A stretch of DNA of 27,169 nucleotides from Allobutyricicoccus pentlandensis (GTDB taxonomy: Bacteria; Bacillota; Clostridia; Oscillospirales; QAMX01). The notes beneath the pieces were generated by a model that saw only the letters and a list, made by a program, of their open reading frames with translations, was not told where the DNA came from and did not search any database. The translations under genes and the position numbers were made by a program. This document shows positions 14,929 through 22,501 of the stretch, piece after piece. The stretch is taken from positions 1 through 27,169 of the forward strand of contig CAJFPH010000067.1 in the NCBI GenBank assembly GCA_904398645.1. Reading direction: 5' to 3'. Each line of letters opens with the position of its first letter. Position 1 is the first letter of the stretch.

Positions 14929-15441
14929 TCATAAGAATAAAATTGCCAGCCCGATTCCCGCCGCAGCGCCCAGGCGCTTACGTAAAACACCCTGCGTCAT
15001 ATTTTCTTCACGTGCCTGTTCCAGCTCTGTTCTAAGCCTTGTGATGGTATAGTCAATCGCGCGACATTCCTGTTCCGCATCCAGACAGCCAAGCGACGTT
15101 CCCAATTCTATCAGGATGTCTCGTTCGGCAGATGGTTTGAAAGCTTCCATGGCCGCGCGTTGCCATAACAGATGTAAGGTATCTTCATTTTCTTCTGAAA
15201 GCGCAGTGGAAAGCGAGGTAAAAAAAAGCGCGCACGGCCCATCCGACAAAGCCAATTCGCGAAAAATTTCGTCCATGGGCGTCAGCCGCAATTCGATTTC
15301 TGCACGCATTCTGCCAAGGTTCAGGATCATCGCCTCAATTTCCCGTACCCGCTGTGCATATTCACGCGAGGCGCAAACACCCGCCAAAATCCCCGATGCG
15401 GCAATCAATACCGCGCCGCCCGCTTTTATATATAGTTCCAT
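14929..15441 (-). CDS. spoIIIAB: SpoIIIAB, stage III sporulation protein
   Basis: SpoIIIAB resembles GspF-like secretion-platform proteins and is thought to help anchor the SpoIIIA machine. The 170-residue protein has an N-terminal membrane helix (about 5-24), a helical cytoplasmic middle with the conserved RVREIEAMILNLGRMRAEI, LTPMDEIF and LGTSLGCLDAEQE motifs, and a C-terminal membrane segment (LRKRLGAAAGIGLAILFL). Its ATG directly abuts the spoIIIAA stop codon, indicating coupled translation. Confidence 0.95.
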   Translation of the reverse strand: MELYIKAGGAVLIAASGILAGVCASREYAQRVREIEAMILNLGRMRAEIELRLTPMDEIFRELALSDGPCALFFTSLSTALSEENEDTLHLLWQRAAMEAFKPSAERDILIELGTSLGCLDAEQECRAIDYTITRLRTELEQAREENMTQGVLRKRLGAAAGIGLAILFL

Positions 15442-16326
15442 TTAGATCTCCTCAACTCGAAAGGAACGCCGTGTGCCGTCCAGTCCTATCGTCACAGCAC
15501 GCCGGAAAATACCGCGCGCGCGGATATTGCCAAACACCGGCCTTGAAAAAACATCCGATTTATCGTGTCCGTGTACGGTTGAAAGAATGGAAACGCCGCA
15601 GTTGGCCGCAAGTTCCACGGCACGGGCATCACACGCCTCGCTGATTTCATCGAGCGCGATTACACGCGGTGTCATCGTACGCAGAAGCGTCATGACGGCG
15701 TATTCTTTCGGCGCGCCGGTGAGCACGTCCGTATGCGCTCCGACGTCAAAGCGCGGCACACCGGCGCTTACGGCTGCCAGTTCTCCTCGTTCGTCGGCGA
15801 TTGCAACACGGACGCCCTGCTCGGAGACAAGCCGTACAATGTCGCGCAGAAGCGTTGTTTTGCCAAGTCCCGGCGGGGAAATAATGAGTGTATTCAGCAC
15901 TCTGCCATTTGTAAAAAGCGCGCTCAGAAGCGGCTTCGCAATGTCCGGATGTTCCCGCGCCACACGGATGCACAGAGACGACAGCTCCCGAATACTACCG
16001 ACCGTACCATCGGATACGGCGGCCGTACCGCAAATTCCCACGCGGCACCCACCGCTTGATGTGACATACCCGTGTTTCAGACTTTCTGCGGCAGAATGAA
16101 GAGAAGAACGTGTCGCGGCTTCCATCACCTGTTTCATCTGCATTGTGGTAACAGTTCCGGAACCTGTTATTTCCTGTTCCATTCCCGCCACCGATATCAT
16201 AATATGTCTGCCTGTCCGAAGCCGTATTTCTTCAATAGCCTGTTCTGACAAGCAGCGGCCCTGGAAAGGCATGCGCAGCGCCGGCGGCAGCAGGCTCACG
16301 GCGTGAGCCAGGCTCTGATCCCTCAT
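15442..16326 (-). CDS. spoIIIAA: SpoIIIAA, channel-complex ATPase
   Basis: SpoIIIAA is the cytoplasmic ATPase of the SpoIIIA complex, related to secretion-system motor ATPases, and acts in the mother cell. The 294-residue protein has a Walker A motif SPPGLGKTT (150-158), Walker B RVIALDEIS (221-229) and the conserved EIRLRTGRHI and HGYVTSSGGCRVGICG stretches. ATG 16326 is chosen because AGGGGGG lies just upstream and the family usually begins here. An in-frame extension of 37 residues lacks such a site and would cross the predicted sigma-E promoter. It is the first gene of the eight-gene operon. Confidence 0.95.
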   Translation of the reverse strand: MRDQSLAHAVSLLPPALRMPFQGRCLSEQAIEEIRLRTGRHIMISVAGMEQEITGSGTVTTMQMKQVMEAATRSSLHSAAESLKHGYVTSSGGCRVGICGTAAVSDGTVGSIRELSSLCIRVAREHPDIAKPLLSALFTNGRVLNTLIISPPGLGKTTLLRDIVRLVSEQGVRVAIADERGELAAVSAGVPRFDVGAHTDVLTGAPKEYAVMTLLRTMTPRVIALDEISEACDARAVELAANCGVSILSTVHGHDKSDVFSRPVFGNIRARGIFRRAVTIGLDGTRRSFRVEEI

Positions 16327-16351
16327 TGCTCGTCCCCCCTTCGTATGTTCC

Positions 16352-16380
16352 ATTCTATGGCGGCCCGTCCGCTGATATGC
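16352..16380 (-). promoter_or_regulatory. Sigma-E-like promoter of the spoIIIA operon
   Basis: On the minus strand GCATATC (16380-16374) is followed after 14 bases by CATAGAAT (16359-16352). Compared with the Bacillus sigma-E consensus KMATATT-N14-CATACAMT, each element has one mismatch. The predicted start lies about 20 bases before the spoIIIAA ATG. The operon is sigma-E dependent in B. subtilis. Confidence 0.65.
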
Positions 16381-16424
16381 CTGACTACGGGAATCCGTTT
16401 TATTCTGCATGCACAATGCAACCG

Positions 16425-16453
16425 TTGAAATTCCCATTCAGTCGTGCTATACT
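16425..16453 (+). promoter_or_regulatory. Sigma-A promoter of the lipoprotein-thiN unit
   Basis: TTGAAA (16425-16430) and TATACT (16448-16453) are separated by 17 bases, about 45 bases upstream of the TTG start. It diverges from the spoIIIA promoter. Confidence 0.7.
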
Positions 16454-16499
16454 ATTTATCCTGTATGGACGTGCTTTTCCAGAAAGGAAGTGATGCTTT

Positions 16500-16991
16500 T
16501 TGACAAGATACCTCTTTATTTTCCTGGTGATTTCTATTTTTTTCACAGGCTGCAGTTCACAGCGCCAAATGCTTTCCGATATTGCAGGATTTACCTTTCC
16601 TGCCGGTACCGAAATTACCTATATAGACACGCATGGCGGTTTCCACGGGGACGGCGCCACGTATGCCCAAATAATCCTGCCAGATACTTTCCAGGAACGG
16701 GCGGAAGCTGTATTTACAGAAGACGAAGGTTGGCATACATCCCCGCTTTCAAAAAACGTATCGGCTGCCATTTATGGGTCTGAAACGCGCACGCCTTTCT
16801 CTGAGATCGATGAAAGAATTCCGACTGCTCCGGATATTTCGTCCGGATTCTGGCGATTGGTCGACCGGCACAGTGAGAGTACCGACCCCGGTGACGATAC
16901 GCAGCTCCATAGCCGTGGCTCCTATAATTTCACCGTTATGCTTTATGACAGTACAAAAAACACTCTCTATATTTATATGTTGGATACTTAG
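16500..16991 (+). CDS. Small lipoprotein of unknown function
   Basis: This 163-residue protein begins with a lipoprotein signal: a hydrophobic stretch RYLFIFLVISIFF followed by the lipobox-like FTGC, giving a lipidated Cys18. The mature part has no family I recognise; it contains a distinctive THGGFHGDG and is otherwise polar and acidic. The start is a TTG, supported by AGGAAG about 12 bases upstream and an in-frame TGA three codons before it; no ATG serves this frame. The thiN start codon follows three bases after its stop, so the two are surely cotranscribed, but a role in thiamine metabolism is only a guess. Confidence 0.65.
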   Translation: MTRYLFIFLVISIFFTGCSSQRQMLSDIAGFTFPAGTEITYIDTHGGFHGDGATYAQIILPDTFQERAEAVFTEDEGWHTSPLSKNVSAAIYGSETRTPFSEIDERIPTAPDISSGFWRLVDRHSESTDPGDDTQLHSRGSYNFTVMLYDSTKNTLYIYMLDT

Positions 16992-16994
16992 GGT

Positions 16995-17636
16995 ATGATA
17001 AAAACTGGAAATTGCTATATTTTTGGCGCAGGTGGATTTGACGGCCTGCTTACCACCCCTACGCAAAATGACTTTGTCATCGCCGCAGACGGCGGTTTCC
17101 GCTATCTGGAAAAGCTCGGCATAGATCCCGACCTGGTACTCGGTGATTTCGACTCCCTTGGCGCGCCGCCGCAGCATCCGCGCGTTATGCTTGTCCCATC
17201 TGAAAAAGACGATACGGACACAATGCTCGCGGTAAAGGAGGCGCTTGCACGCGGTTATCACACGATCCTCATTTACGGCGGGCTGGGTGGTCCACGCATC
17301 GACCATACTCTTGCAAACATTCAAACGCTTCAATATGCCGCAAGGCGGGGCGCGCAGGCATATTTAATTGGCAGAGGTGCGGTGATCACTTCCATTATGA
17401 ACGGTACACTTCACTTTTCGGAAAACTTTCGCGGCTTTATTTCCGTCTTCTGCGGCGGAGACATGGCACGTGGCGTTTATCTGCGCGGACTGAAGTATCC
17501 GCTAACCGACGCCGTGCTGACTTGTGATGTACCGCTGGGCGTCAGCAATGAATTTTGTGGGAAGCCTGCCACTGTCGAGGTAAAAGACGGCGTCATTGTT
17601 GTCACCTGGCAAGCCGAAAACCCCATATTCTATTGA
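16995..17636 (+). CDS. thiN: ThiN, thiamine pyrophosphokinase
   Basis: ThiN transfers pyrophosphate from ATP to thiamine to make the cofactor TPP. The 213-residue protein shows the family motifs in order: IAADGGFRYL (about 29-38), LVLGDFDSLG (47-56, with acidic metal ligands), EKDDTDTMLAV (70-80) and GGLGGPRIDHTLANIQ (95-110). The C-terminal beta-rich thiamine-binding domain follows. The ATG sits three bases after the lipoprotein stop without a strong ribosome binding site, so translational coupling is likely. Its stop codon overlaps the -35 of the next promoter, so it lies just outside control by the downstream TPP riboswitch. Confidence 0.93.
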   Translation: MIKTGNCYIFGAGGFDGLLTTPTQNDFVIAADGGFRYLEKLGIDPDLVLGDFDSLGAPPQHPRVMLVPSEKDDTDTMLAVKEALARGYHTILIYGGLGGPRIDHTLANIQTLQYAARRGAQAYLIGRGAVITSIMNGTLHFSENFRGFISVFCGGDMARGVYLRGLKYPLTDAVLTCDVPLGVSNEFCGKPATVEVKDGVIVVTWQAENPIFY

Positions 17637-17661
17637 CAAATGGGCGGCTGTGCTTTATACT
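17633..17661 (+). promoter_or_regulatory. Sigma-A promoter of the thi operon
   Basis: A perfect TTGACA (17633-17638) overlaps the thiN stop codon. TATACT (17656-17661) follows after 17 bases, about 20 bases before the TPP riboswitch. Confidence 0.85.
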
Positions 17662-17678
17662 GAATATAAATTGAATCA

Positions 17679-17771
17679 TTTGCAGGGGAGCTTGTGTTGC
17701 AGGCTGAGAGGAAACCGGAAGTTTCGACCCTTTAAACCTGATATGGTTAATGCCATCGTAGGAAGCATCAG
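17679..17771 (+). promoter_or_regulatory. TPP riboswitch (THI element)
   Basis: The conserved THI-box blocks appear in order: GGGGAGC (17685-17691), GGCTGAGAGG (from 17702), GACCCTTTAAACCTGATATGG (from about 17726) and a GGAAGC closing block near 17761. The CTGAGA and ACCTGAT segments are the TPP-binding core. It lies between a strong promoter and a terminator upstream of thiC, the standard arrangement in which TPP binding stops transcription. Exact ends are approximate. Confidence 0.95.
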
Positions 17772-17782
17772 TTTGCCTTGAT

Positions 17783-17822
17783 ACGCGGAATTCCCATAAC
17801 GGGGATTTCGCGTTTTATTTTT
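17783..17822 (+). terminator. Riboswitch-controlled intrinsic terminator
   Basis: A 13-bp stem with two G-T pairs (17783-17795 with 17801-17813) closes a five-base loop. It is followed by TTTATTTTT and lies 12 bases after the aptamer and 21 bases before thiC, as expected for a transcriptional OFF switch. Confidence 0.85.
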
Positions 17823-17843
17823 CTATGAAAAAGGAGCAACTAC

Positions 17844-19157
17844 ATGCGAAATTACCAGACGCAAATGGAAGCCGCAAAACGCGGCATGATTACGCCCGAA
17901 ATGCAGACCGTTGCCGAAAAAGAACACATCGATGTGGAAAAGCTTCGGGAGCGGGTTGCACGCGGTACGGTCGCCATCCCGGCAAACCGCAATCACACCG
18001 CTCTTTCCGCCGAAGGGATCGGTGAGGGGCTGCGTACTAAAATTAACGTCAACCTCGGCATTTCCGGAGACTGTAAGGACTATACCGTCGAAATGCAGAA
18101 AGTCGATATGGCGCTGAAATTCGGTGCAGAGGCTATTATGGACCTCAGCAATTACGGCAAGACAAATACGTTCCGCCAGCAGCTCATTGCCAAATCTCCC
18201 GCCATGATTGGCACCGTTCCCATGTATGACGCCATCGGCTATCTTGACAAGGATTTGCTTGAAATCACCGCGCAGGACTTTTTAAAAGTTGTTCGCGCAC
18301 ATGCGGAAGAAGGCGTCGATTTCATGACGATTCATGCAGGGATCAACCGCCGTTCGGTAGAGGCATTCCGGCGTGAAGGACGGTTAATGAACATCGTCTC
18401 ACGCGGCGGTTCTCTGCTTTTTGCCTGGATGATGATGACCGGCAATGAAAATCCCTTCTTTGAATATTACGACGATGTGCTCGACATCCTGCGCGAATAC
18501 GATGTCACCATCAGTCTGGGCGACGCTCTGCGTCCCGGCTGTATTGACGACAGTACCGATGCCGGCCAGATTTCTGAACTTATCGAGCTGGGTCATTTAA
18601 CAAAACGCGCATGGGAGCACGACGTACAGGTCATGGTGGAAGGTCCCGGCCACATGGCAATGAACGAAATTGCCGCCAATATGGCGCTGGAAAAACGGCT
18701 CTGCCACAATGCGCCGTTTTATGTCCTTGGTCCGCTCGTTACGGATATCGCGCCGGGATACGACCACATCACCTCCGCCATCGGCGGCGCCATTGCCGCA
18801 GCCAACGGCGCGGACTTCCTCTGTTACGTCACGCCGGCGGAGCATCTGCGCCTTCCGGACCTTGACGACGTGCGTGAGGGAATCGTCGCAAGCAAAATTG
18901 CGGCGCATGCTGCAGATATTGCCAAAGGGCTGCCCGGCGCACGCGACGCCGACCGCCGCATGTCCGAGGCACGCCACAAGACCGATTGGGATACCATGTT
19001 TGCCTGTGCCATTGACGGAGAAAAGGCCCGCCGGTATTTCGAAAGCGTGCCGCCTGCCGACCGCCATACCTGCTCCATGTGTGGAAAAATGTGTGCCGTG
19101 CGCACAACAAATCTGATCCTGGAAGGAAAAACGGTAGAGTTTTGCTCAGAAAAGTGA
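17844..19157 (+). CDS. thiC: ThiC, HMP-phosphate synthase
   Basis: ThiC is a radical SAM enzyme that rearranges aminoimidazole ribotide into the thiamine pyrimidine HMP phosphate. The 437-residue length fits the short anaerobe type lacking the proteobacterial N-terminal extension. Visible hallmarks are INVNLGISGDC, MDLSNYGKTN, FMTIHAGINRR, SLGDALRPGCIDDSTDAGQ, MVEGPGHMAMNEI and PFYVLGPLVTDIAPGYDHI. The C-terminal iron-sulfur motif reads CSMCGKMC (Cys410, 413, 417), which is CX2CX3C. GGAG precedes the ATG. A TPP riboswitch controls it. BzaF-type paralogues, which make the B12 lower ligand, look similar, but the thi operon context favours ThiC. Confidence 0.96.
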   Translation: MRNYQTQMEAAKRGMITPEMQTVAEKEHIDVEKLRERVARGTVAIPANRNHTALSAEGIGEGLRTKINVNLGISGDCKDYTVEMQKVDMALKFGAEAIMDLSNYGKTNTFRQQLIAKSPAMIGTVPMYDAIGYLDKDLLEITAQDFLKVVRAHAEEGVDFMTIHAGINRRSVEAFRREGRLMNIVSRGGSLLFAWMMMTGNENPFFEYYDDVLDILREYDVTISLGDALRPGCIDDSTDAGQISELIELGHLTKRAWEHDVQVMVEGPGHMAMNEIAANMALEKRLCHNAPFYVLGPLVTDIAPGYDHITSAIGGAIAAANGADFLCYVTPAEHLRLPDLDDVREGIVASKIAAHAADIAKGLPGARDADRRMSEARHKTDWDTMFACAIDGEKARRYFESVPPADRHTCSMCGKMCAVRTTNLILEGKTVEFCSEK

Positions 19158-19229
19158 TTTTTACCGGTCATTCCCATCGTCTTTCCATTCAAAATGTAAT
19201 AAATAGCAATGAAATAAGGAGTACCTACC

Positions 19230-20051
19230 ATGCTTCAGGAAATGCTTGAAAACGTACGCGCCCATACGCCGCTCGTACACTGTATCACCAACTATGTAAC
19301 TGTCAATGATTGCGCCAATATTCTGTTGGCCTGCGGCGGTTCTCCCATCATGGCCGACGATCCGGAAGAGGCAGCGGACATTACGTCCATTTGCAACGCA
19401 CTCGTGGTAAACATTGGCACGTTAAACCAGCATACCATCCCCTCCATGTTCTTTGCCGCGCAGCGGGCAAATGAACTGAACCATCCGGTCGTACTCGATC
19501 CTGTAGGCGCGGGCGCATCTCCTTTGCGCACCAATACCGCGCACAGGCTGCTCGACAGTGTGAATTTTACGGTTATTCGCGGCAACGTCTCCGAAATAAA
19601 GGCTCTGGCGCTCGGCAGCGCCTCCACAAAAGGAGTAGATGCTGACGCGGCAGACGCAGTCGACGAGAGCAGCATTGATACAGTCGCCGGCTTTGCAAAA
19701 GAGTTTGCACGCAGGAGCGGCGCTGTGGTTGCCATTACCGGTGCGATTGACGTAATTGCAGACGCAGAACATGTCTGTCTCATCCGCAACGGTCACCCAA
19801 TGATGAGTAAGATTACCGGTACCGGTTGTATGCTCACGGCACTGACCGCAGCTTACGCCGCGGCGAATCCGAAACGTGTCTTTGACGCAACCGTTGCGGC
19901 GGTCTGCTCCATGGGGCTGTGCGGCGAACGCGCGCAGGCGCGGCTTAGCAGTGTTGACGGCAACGCAACTTACCGCAACTATATCATCGACGAAATCTTC
20001 CGGCTTACCGGAAGTGTTTTGGAGGCGGGCGCAGCCTATGAAATTCGATAA
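19230..20051 (+). CDS. thiM: ThiM, hydroxyethylthiazole kinase
   Basis: ThiM phosphorylates the thiazole alcohol salvaged from the environment, giving the second precursor for ThiE. The 273-residue protein shows PLVHCITNYVTVNDCANILLA near the N-terminus, VVLDPVGAGAS at about 87-97 and IRGNVSEIKAL at about 116-126. The active-site KITGTGCMLTAL has Cys200. AAGGAG lies about ten bases upstream of the ATG. It follows thiC after a 72-base gap and overlaps thiE by 14 bases. Its presence without thiG, thiS or thiH here suggests that this operon uses salvaged thiazole. Confidence 0.96.
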   Translation: MLQEMLENVRAHTPLVHCITNYVTVNDCANILLACGGSPIMADDPEEAADITSICNALVVNIGTLNQHTIPSMFFAAQRANELNHPVVLDPVGAGASPLRTNTAHRLLDSVNFTVIRGNVSEIKALALGSASTKGVDADAADAVDESSIDTVAGFAKEFARRSGAVVAITGAIDVIADAEHVCLIRNGHPMMSKITGTGCMLTALTAAYAAANPKRVFDATVAAVCSMGLCGERAQARLSSVDGNATYRNYIIDEIFRLTGSVLEAGAAYEIR

Positions 20052-20676
20052 GAAATCCCTTCTGCTCTATGCGGTTACGGACCGCTCCTGGCTTGACGGC
20101 AGAACGCTCCTCGGGGACGTGGAACATGCCATCACCGGCGGCGCCACATTTGTGCAGCTCCGTGAGAAAGACTTGCCCTATGAAAAATTTTGCCGGGAGG
20201 CTCTTGAAATTGGCGCGCTTTGCCGCGCGCGCCACGTGCCCTTTGTCATTAACGACAACGTGGAAGTCGCGCTGGCTTCCGGCGCAGACGGCGTCCATGT
20301 CGGGCAGCACGATATGTCGGCACGCGATGTGCGCCGCCTGATTGGAGCAGACAGGATCCTTGGCGTCTCGGCACAGACGGTCGAACAGGCACTGCTGGCA
20401 GAATCGCAGGGCGCAGACTACCTCGGCGTCGGCTCTGTTTTCCCTACCTCAACCAAATTGGACGCCGATGCGGTAAGTTTTGAAACCCTGCGGGATATTT
20501 GCAGTGCGGTCAGGATTCCCGTTGTGGCCATCGGCGGTATTACGCGAGACAATATTGCCCGGCTTTCCGGCAGTGGAATTGCCGGTATTGCCGTTGTCTC
20601 AGCCATATTTGCCCAGGCCGATATCGAGCGGGCCACACGGGAACTGCGCGTTTTCACGGAGCGGGCCGTCTTATGA
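20038..20676 (+). CDS. thiE: ThiE, thiamine-phosphate synthase
   Basis: ThiE joins HMP pyrophosphate and thiazole phosphate to give thiamine phosphate. The 212-residue TIM-barrel protein has FVQLREKDLP (39-48), FVINDNVEVAL (69-79), ADGVHVGQHDM (83-93), DYLGVGSVFPTSTK (127-140) and VVAIGGITRDN (162-172), the complete substrate and phosphate-binding set. ATG 20038 is chosen for GGAGG about ten bases upstream; it overlaps the thiM end by 14 bases. Its stop overlaps the next start (ATGA), giving tight coupling with the HAD phosphatase gene. Confidence 0.96.
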   Translation: MKFDKKSLLLYAVTDRSWLDGRTLLGDVEHAITGGATFVQLREKDLPYEKFCREALEIGALCRARHVPFVINDNVEVALASGADGVHVGQHDMSARDVRRLIGADRILGVSAQTVEQALLAESQGADYLGVGSVFPTSTKLDADAVSFETLRDICSAVRIPVVAIGGITRDNIARLSGSGIAGIAVVSAIFAQADIERATRELRVFTERAVL

Positions 20677-21323
20677 CCATACGCGGCGCCATATTCGATT
20701 TAGACGGTACACTCCTCGACTCCATGGGAATTTGGGATACACTTGCGTCGGCATACCTGCGCACCATTGGAATTACACCACGGCCAAACGTCGATTATGC
20801 AGTCCGTGCGCTCAGTATGGAAGAGGCGGCGCAATATTTGATTCGGGAATATGGAGTCTCGCGGACTGTGCCGGAAGTCGTGCGGGAGGTCAGCGCTCTG
20901 ATCGCGGCCTTTTATCGGGAGCGGGTATTACTAAAGCCCGGAGCGGCCGCTCTTCTTGCGGCGTTTGCACGTAGCGGCGTAAAGATCTGTGCCGCAACCT
21001 CCGGCAACCGGGAGTTAGCCAGCGCAGCGCTTGCACGCTGCGGCGTGCTCTCATATTTTCAGCGTATATGGACCTGTTCCGAAATCGGTTACGGTAAGGA
21101 CTCGCCCGCAATTTATGAGGCGGCGTGCGCCTGTCTCGGCACACCGGTGCATGAGACCGCCGTATTTGAAGACGCGCTCTATGCGCTGCGTACAGCAAAG
21201 GCCGCCGGTTTTTTTACGGTCGCCGTGGCGGACCCCTCCGCGGCGGACGACCGTGAAGCACTGAAAAACGCCGCCGACATTTATCTGGAAGCGCTGACAG
21301 ATTGGGAGAATATCCATGGTTAA
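20673..21323 (+). CDS. HAD-family phosphatase in the thi operon, candidate thiamine-phosphate phosphatase
   Basis: This 216-residue protein is a HAD subfamily I hydrolase. Motif I is FDLDGTLLDS, with nucleophile Asp9 and acid/base Asp11; a helical cap spans about 17-80; motif II is ATSGNR; motif III Lys lies in GYGKDSPAIYE; motif IV is FEDALYAL. It overlaps thiE by four bases and thiD by eight, so it belongs to the core operon. No ThiL is seen, and ThiN works on free thiamine in the classical scheme, so a phosphatase for thiamine phosphate is needed. This protein fits by position. HAD enzymes are often promiscuous, so a role on HMP phosphate or general housekeeping is also possible. Confidence 0.8.
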   Translation: MTIRGAIFDLDGTLLDSMGIWDTLASAYLRTIGITPRPNVDYAVRALSMEEAAQYLIREYGVSRTVPEVVREVSALIAAFYRERVLLKPGAAALLAAFARSGVKICAATSGNRELASAALARCGVLSYFQRIWTCSEIGYGKDSPAIYEAACACLGTPVHETAVFEDALYALRTAKAAGFFTVAVADPSAADDREALKNAADIYLEALTDWENIHG

Positions 21324-22098
21324 AACAGTCCTGACCATTGCCGGCTCCGACCCCAGCGGCGGTGCGGGTATTGAAGCGGACATCAAAGTCATTACCGTGC
21401 ACCGTCAATACGCCATGAGCGTCCTCACGGCGCTGACTGCACAGAATACGCGCGGCGTATCCGACGTACTGGAAGTACCGGCGGCATTTGTCGCGTCGCA
21501 GCTCGACTGTGTGTTGAGCGACATTCCGCCGGATGCGGTCAAAATAGGAATGACGGCAAACAGTGAAATCATCCGTGCCATCGCAGGAAAGCTACGCGAA
21601 TACAAAATCCGTACCGTTGTGCTCGATCCGCTCATGGTCTCCACAAGCGGACGCGCTTTACTGGCCCAAACGGCAGTTTCCACGCTCTGCAAAGAACTTT
21701 TTCCGCTGGCCACACTGATCACACCCAATCTTCCGGAGGCAGAAGCGTTAACCGGGCGGCGGCTCACAACTGAGGCGGATTGTGAGACCGCGGCAATGGA
21801 ATTGGAAGCCGCATACGGATGCGCCGTACTTGTAAAAGGCGGACATGCGTCAGCTGGTGCAAACGATCTCCTCTGCGAAAACGGAAAAATTGTCTGGTTT
21901 TATGGAGAAAGGGTCGAAACTCAAAACACACACGGTACGGGCTGCACGCTTTCCTCTGCAATTGCGTGCGAACTGGCAGACGGCCTTTGCCTGACGGACG
22001 CTGTGCGCCGTGCAAAGGCGTATCTAACCGGTGCGCTCAAAGCCGGTCTTGATTTGGGGCACGGAAACGGTCCGCTCAATCACTTTTACGAAAGATAA
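21316..22098 (+). CDS. thiD: ThiD, HMP/HMP-phosphate kinase
   Basis: ThiD phosphorylates HMP and then HMP phosphate to the pyrophosphate used by ThiE. The 260-residue ribokinase-like protein has the N-terminal TIAGSDPSGGAGIEADIK (7-24), VKIGMTANSEI and VVLDPLMVSTSG. It also has ITPNLPEAEALTG, VLVKGGHA and the active-site loop NTHGTGCTLSSAIA. The ATG lies within the end of the HAD gene with a GGGAGAATATCC context. It is the last gene of the riboswitch operon and is followed by a strong terminator about 140 bases later. Pyridoxal kinase is a relative, but the operon makes thiamine use certain. Confidence 0.95.
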   Translation: MVKTVLTIAGSDPSGGAGIEADIKVITVHRQYAMSVLTALTAQNTRGVSDVLEVPAAFVASQLDCVLSDIPPDAVKIGMTANSEIIRAIAGKLREYKIRTVVLDPLMVSTSGRALLAQTAVSTLCKELFPLATLITPNLPEAEALTGRRLTTEADCETAAMELEAAYGCAVLVKGGHASAGANDLLCENGKIVWFYGERVETQNTHGTGCTLSSAIACELADGLCLTDAVRRAKAYLTGALKAGLDLGHGNGPLNHFYER

Positions 22099-22239
22099 AG
22101 CCGTTTGAATTTTATAGCACTTCTTAAAGGCTAAATTTCCAGCTATGATACGCTGATGAAAACAATTTCTCCCGTTCCATTTTTCCGGAAATGGTTCGAA
22201 CGTGTCATAGCGGAGGATCTGCCTTTGGAACATAACTAG
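22099..22239 (+). other. thi operon 3' region with a 27-residue frame
   Basis: Between the thiD stop and the terminator there is one short frame, ATG 22156 to TAG 22239, that ends directly at the terminator stem. Its product would include PFFRKWFERVIAEDLPLEHN. It has no visible ribosome binding site and matches nothing I recognise. It could be a remnant of a lost gene's 3' end or chance. Nothing else is seen in this stretch. Confidence 0.25.
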
Positions 22240-22281
22240 AAAAAATCGAGATGGAGTCTGTCGACTCCATCTCGATTTTTT
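22240..22281 (+). terminator. Terminator of the thi operon
   Basis: A perfect 19-bp stem (22240-22258 with 22263-22281) closes a four-base loop and ends in T6, with A6 on the other side. It could work in both directions. Confidence 0.9.
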
Positions 22282-22376
22282 GCCTTCATTAAAGCACCTC
22301 ATCATGTTTCGCCATGTGTATCGGTTTTACAACCGTATGAAAAACGTCCAGGCACCTTTTTCACTAGTCAGAACTG
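22282..22376. other. Gap between converging terminators
   Basis: I see no gene, RNA or repeat here. It separates the thi operon terminator from the terminator of the AraC-type gene. Confidence 0.5.
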
Positions 22377-22418
22377 AAAAACGACAGGCTGCGCGATCTT
22401 TTGATCGTGCAGCCTGTC
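22377..22418 (-). terminator. Terminator of the AraC-type regulator gene
   Basis: A 16-bp stem with one G-T pair (22383-22398 with 22403-22418) closes a four-base loop. On the minus strand it is followed by a T5 run (22381-22377). It lies about 75 bases past the stop. Confidence 0.85.
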
Positions 22419-22481
22419 TGGTAAGGGTCGGTGCAGATATGCCAGAAATGATTTCCGCCTGACGTCTGTAGGTTTTTCGAT

Positions 22482-22501
22482 ATCTATTCGCATCTATTCG
22501 C
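22482..22501. repeat. 10-bp tandem duplication over the AraC-type gene stop
   Basis: ATCTATTCGC is repeated exactly, at 22482-22491 and 22492-22501, with the TAG stop codon at 22494-22496 inside the second copy. It looks like a small replication-slippage duplication. Confidence 0.6.
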
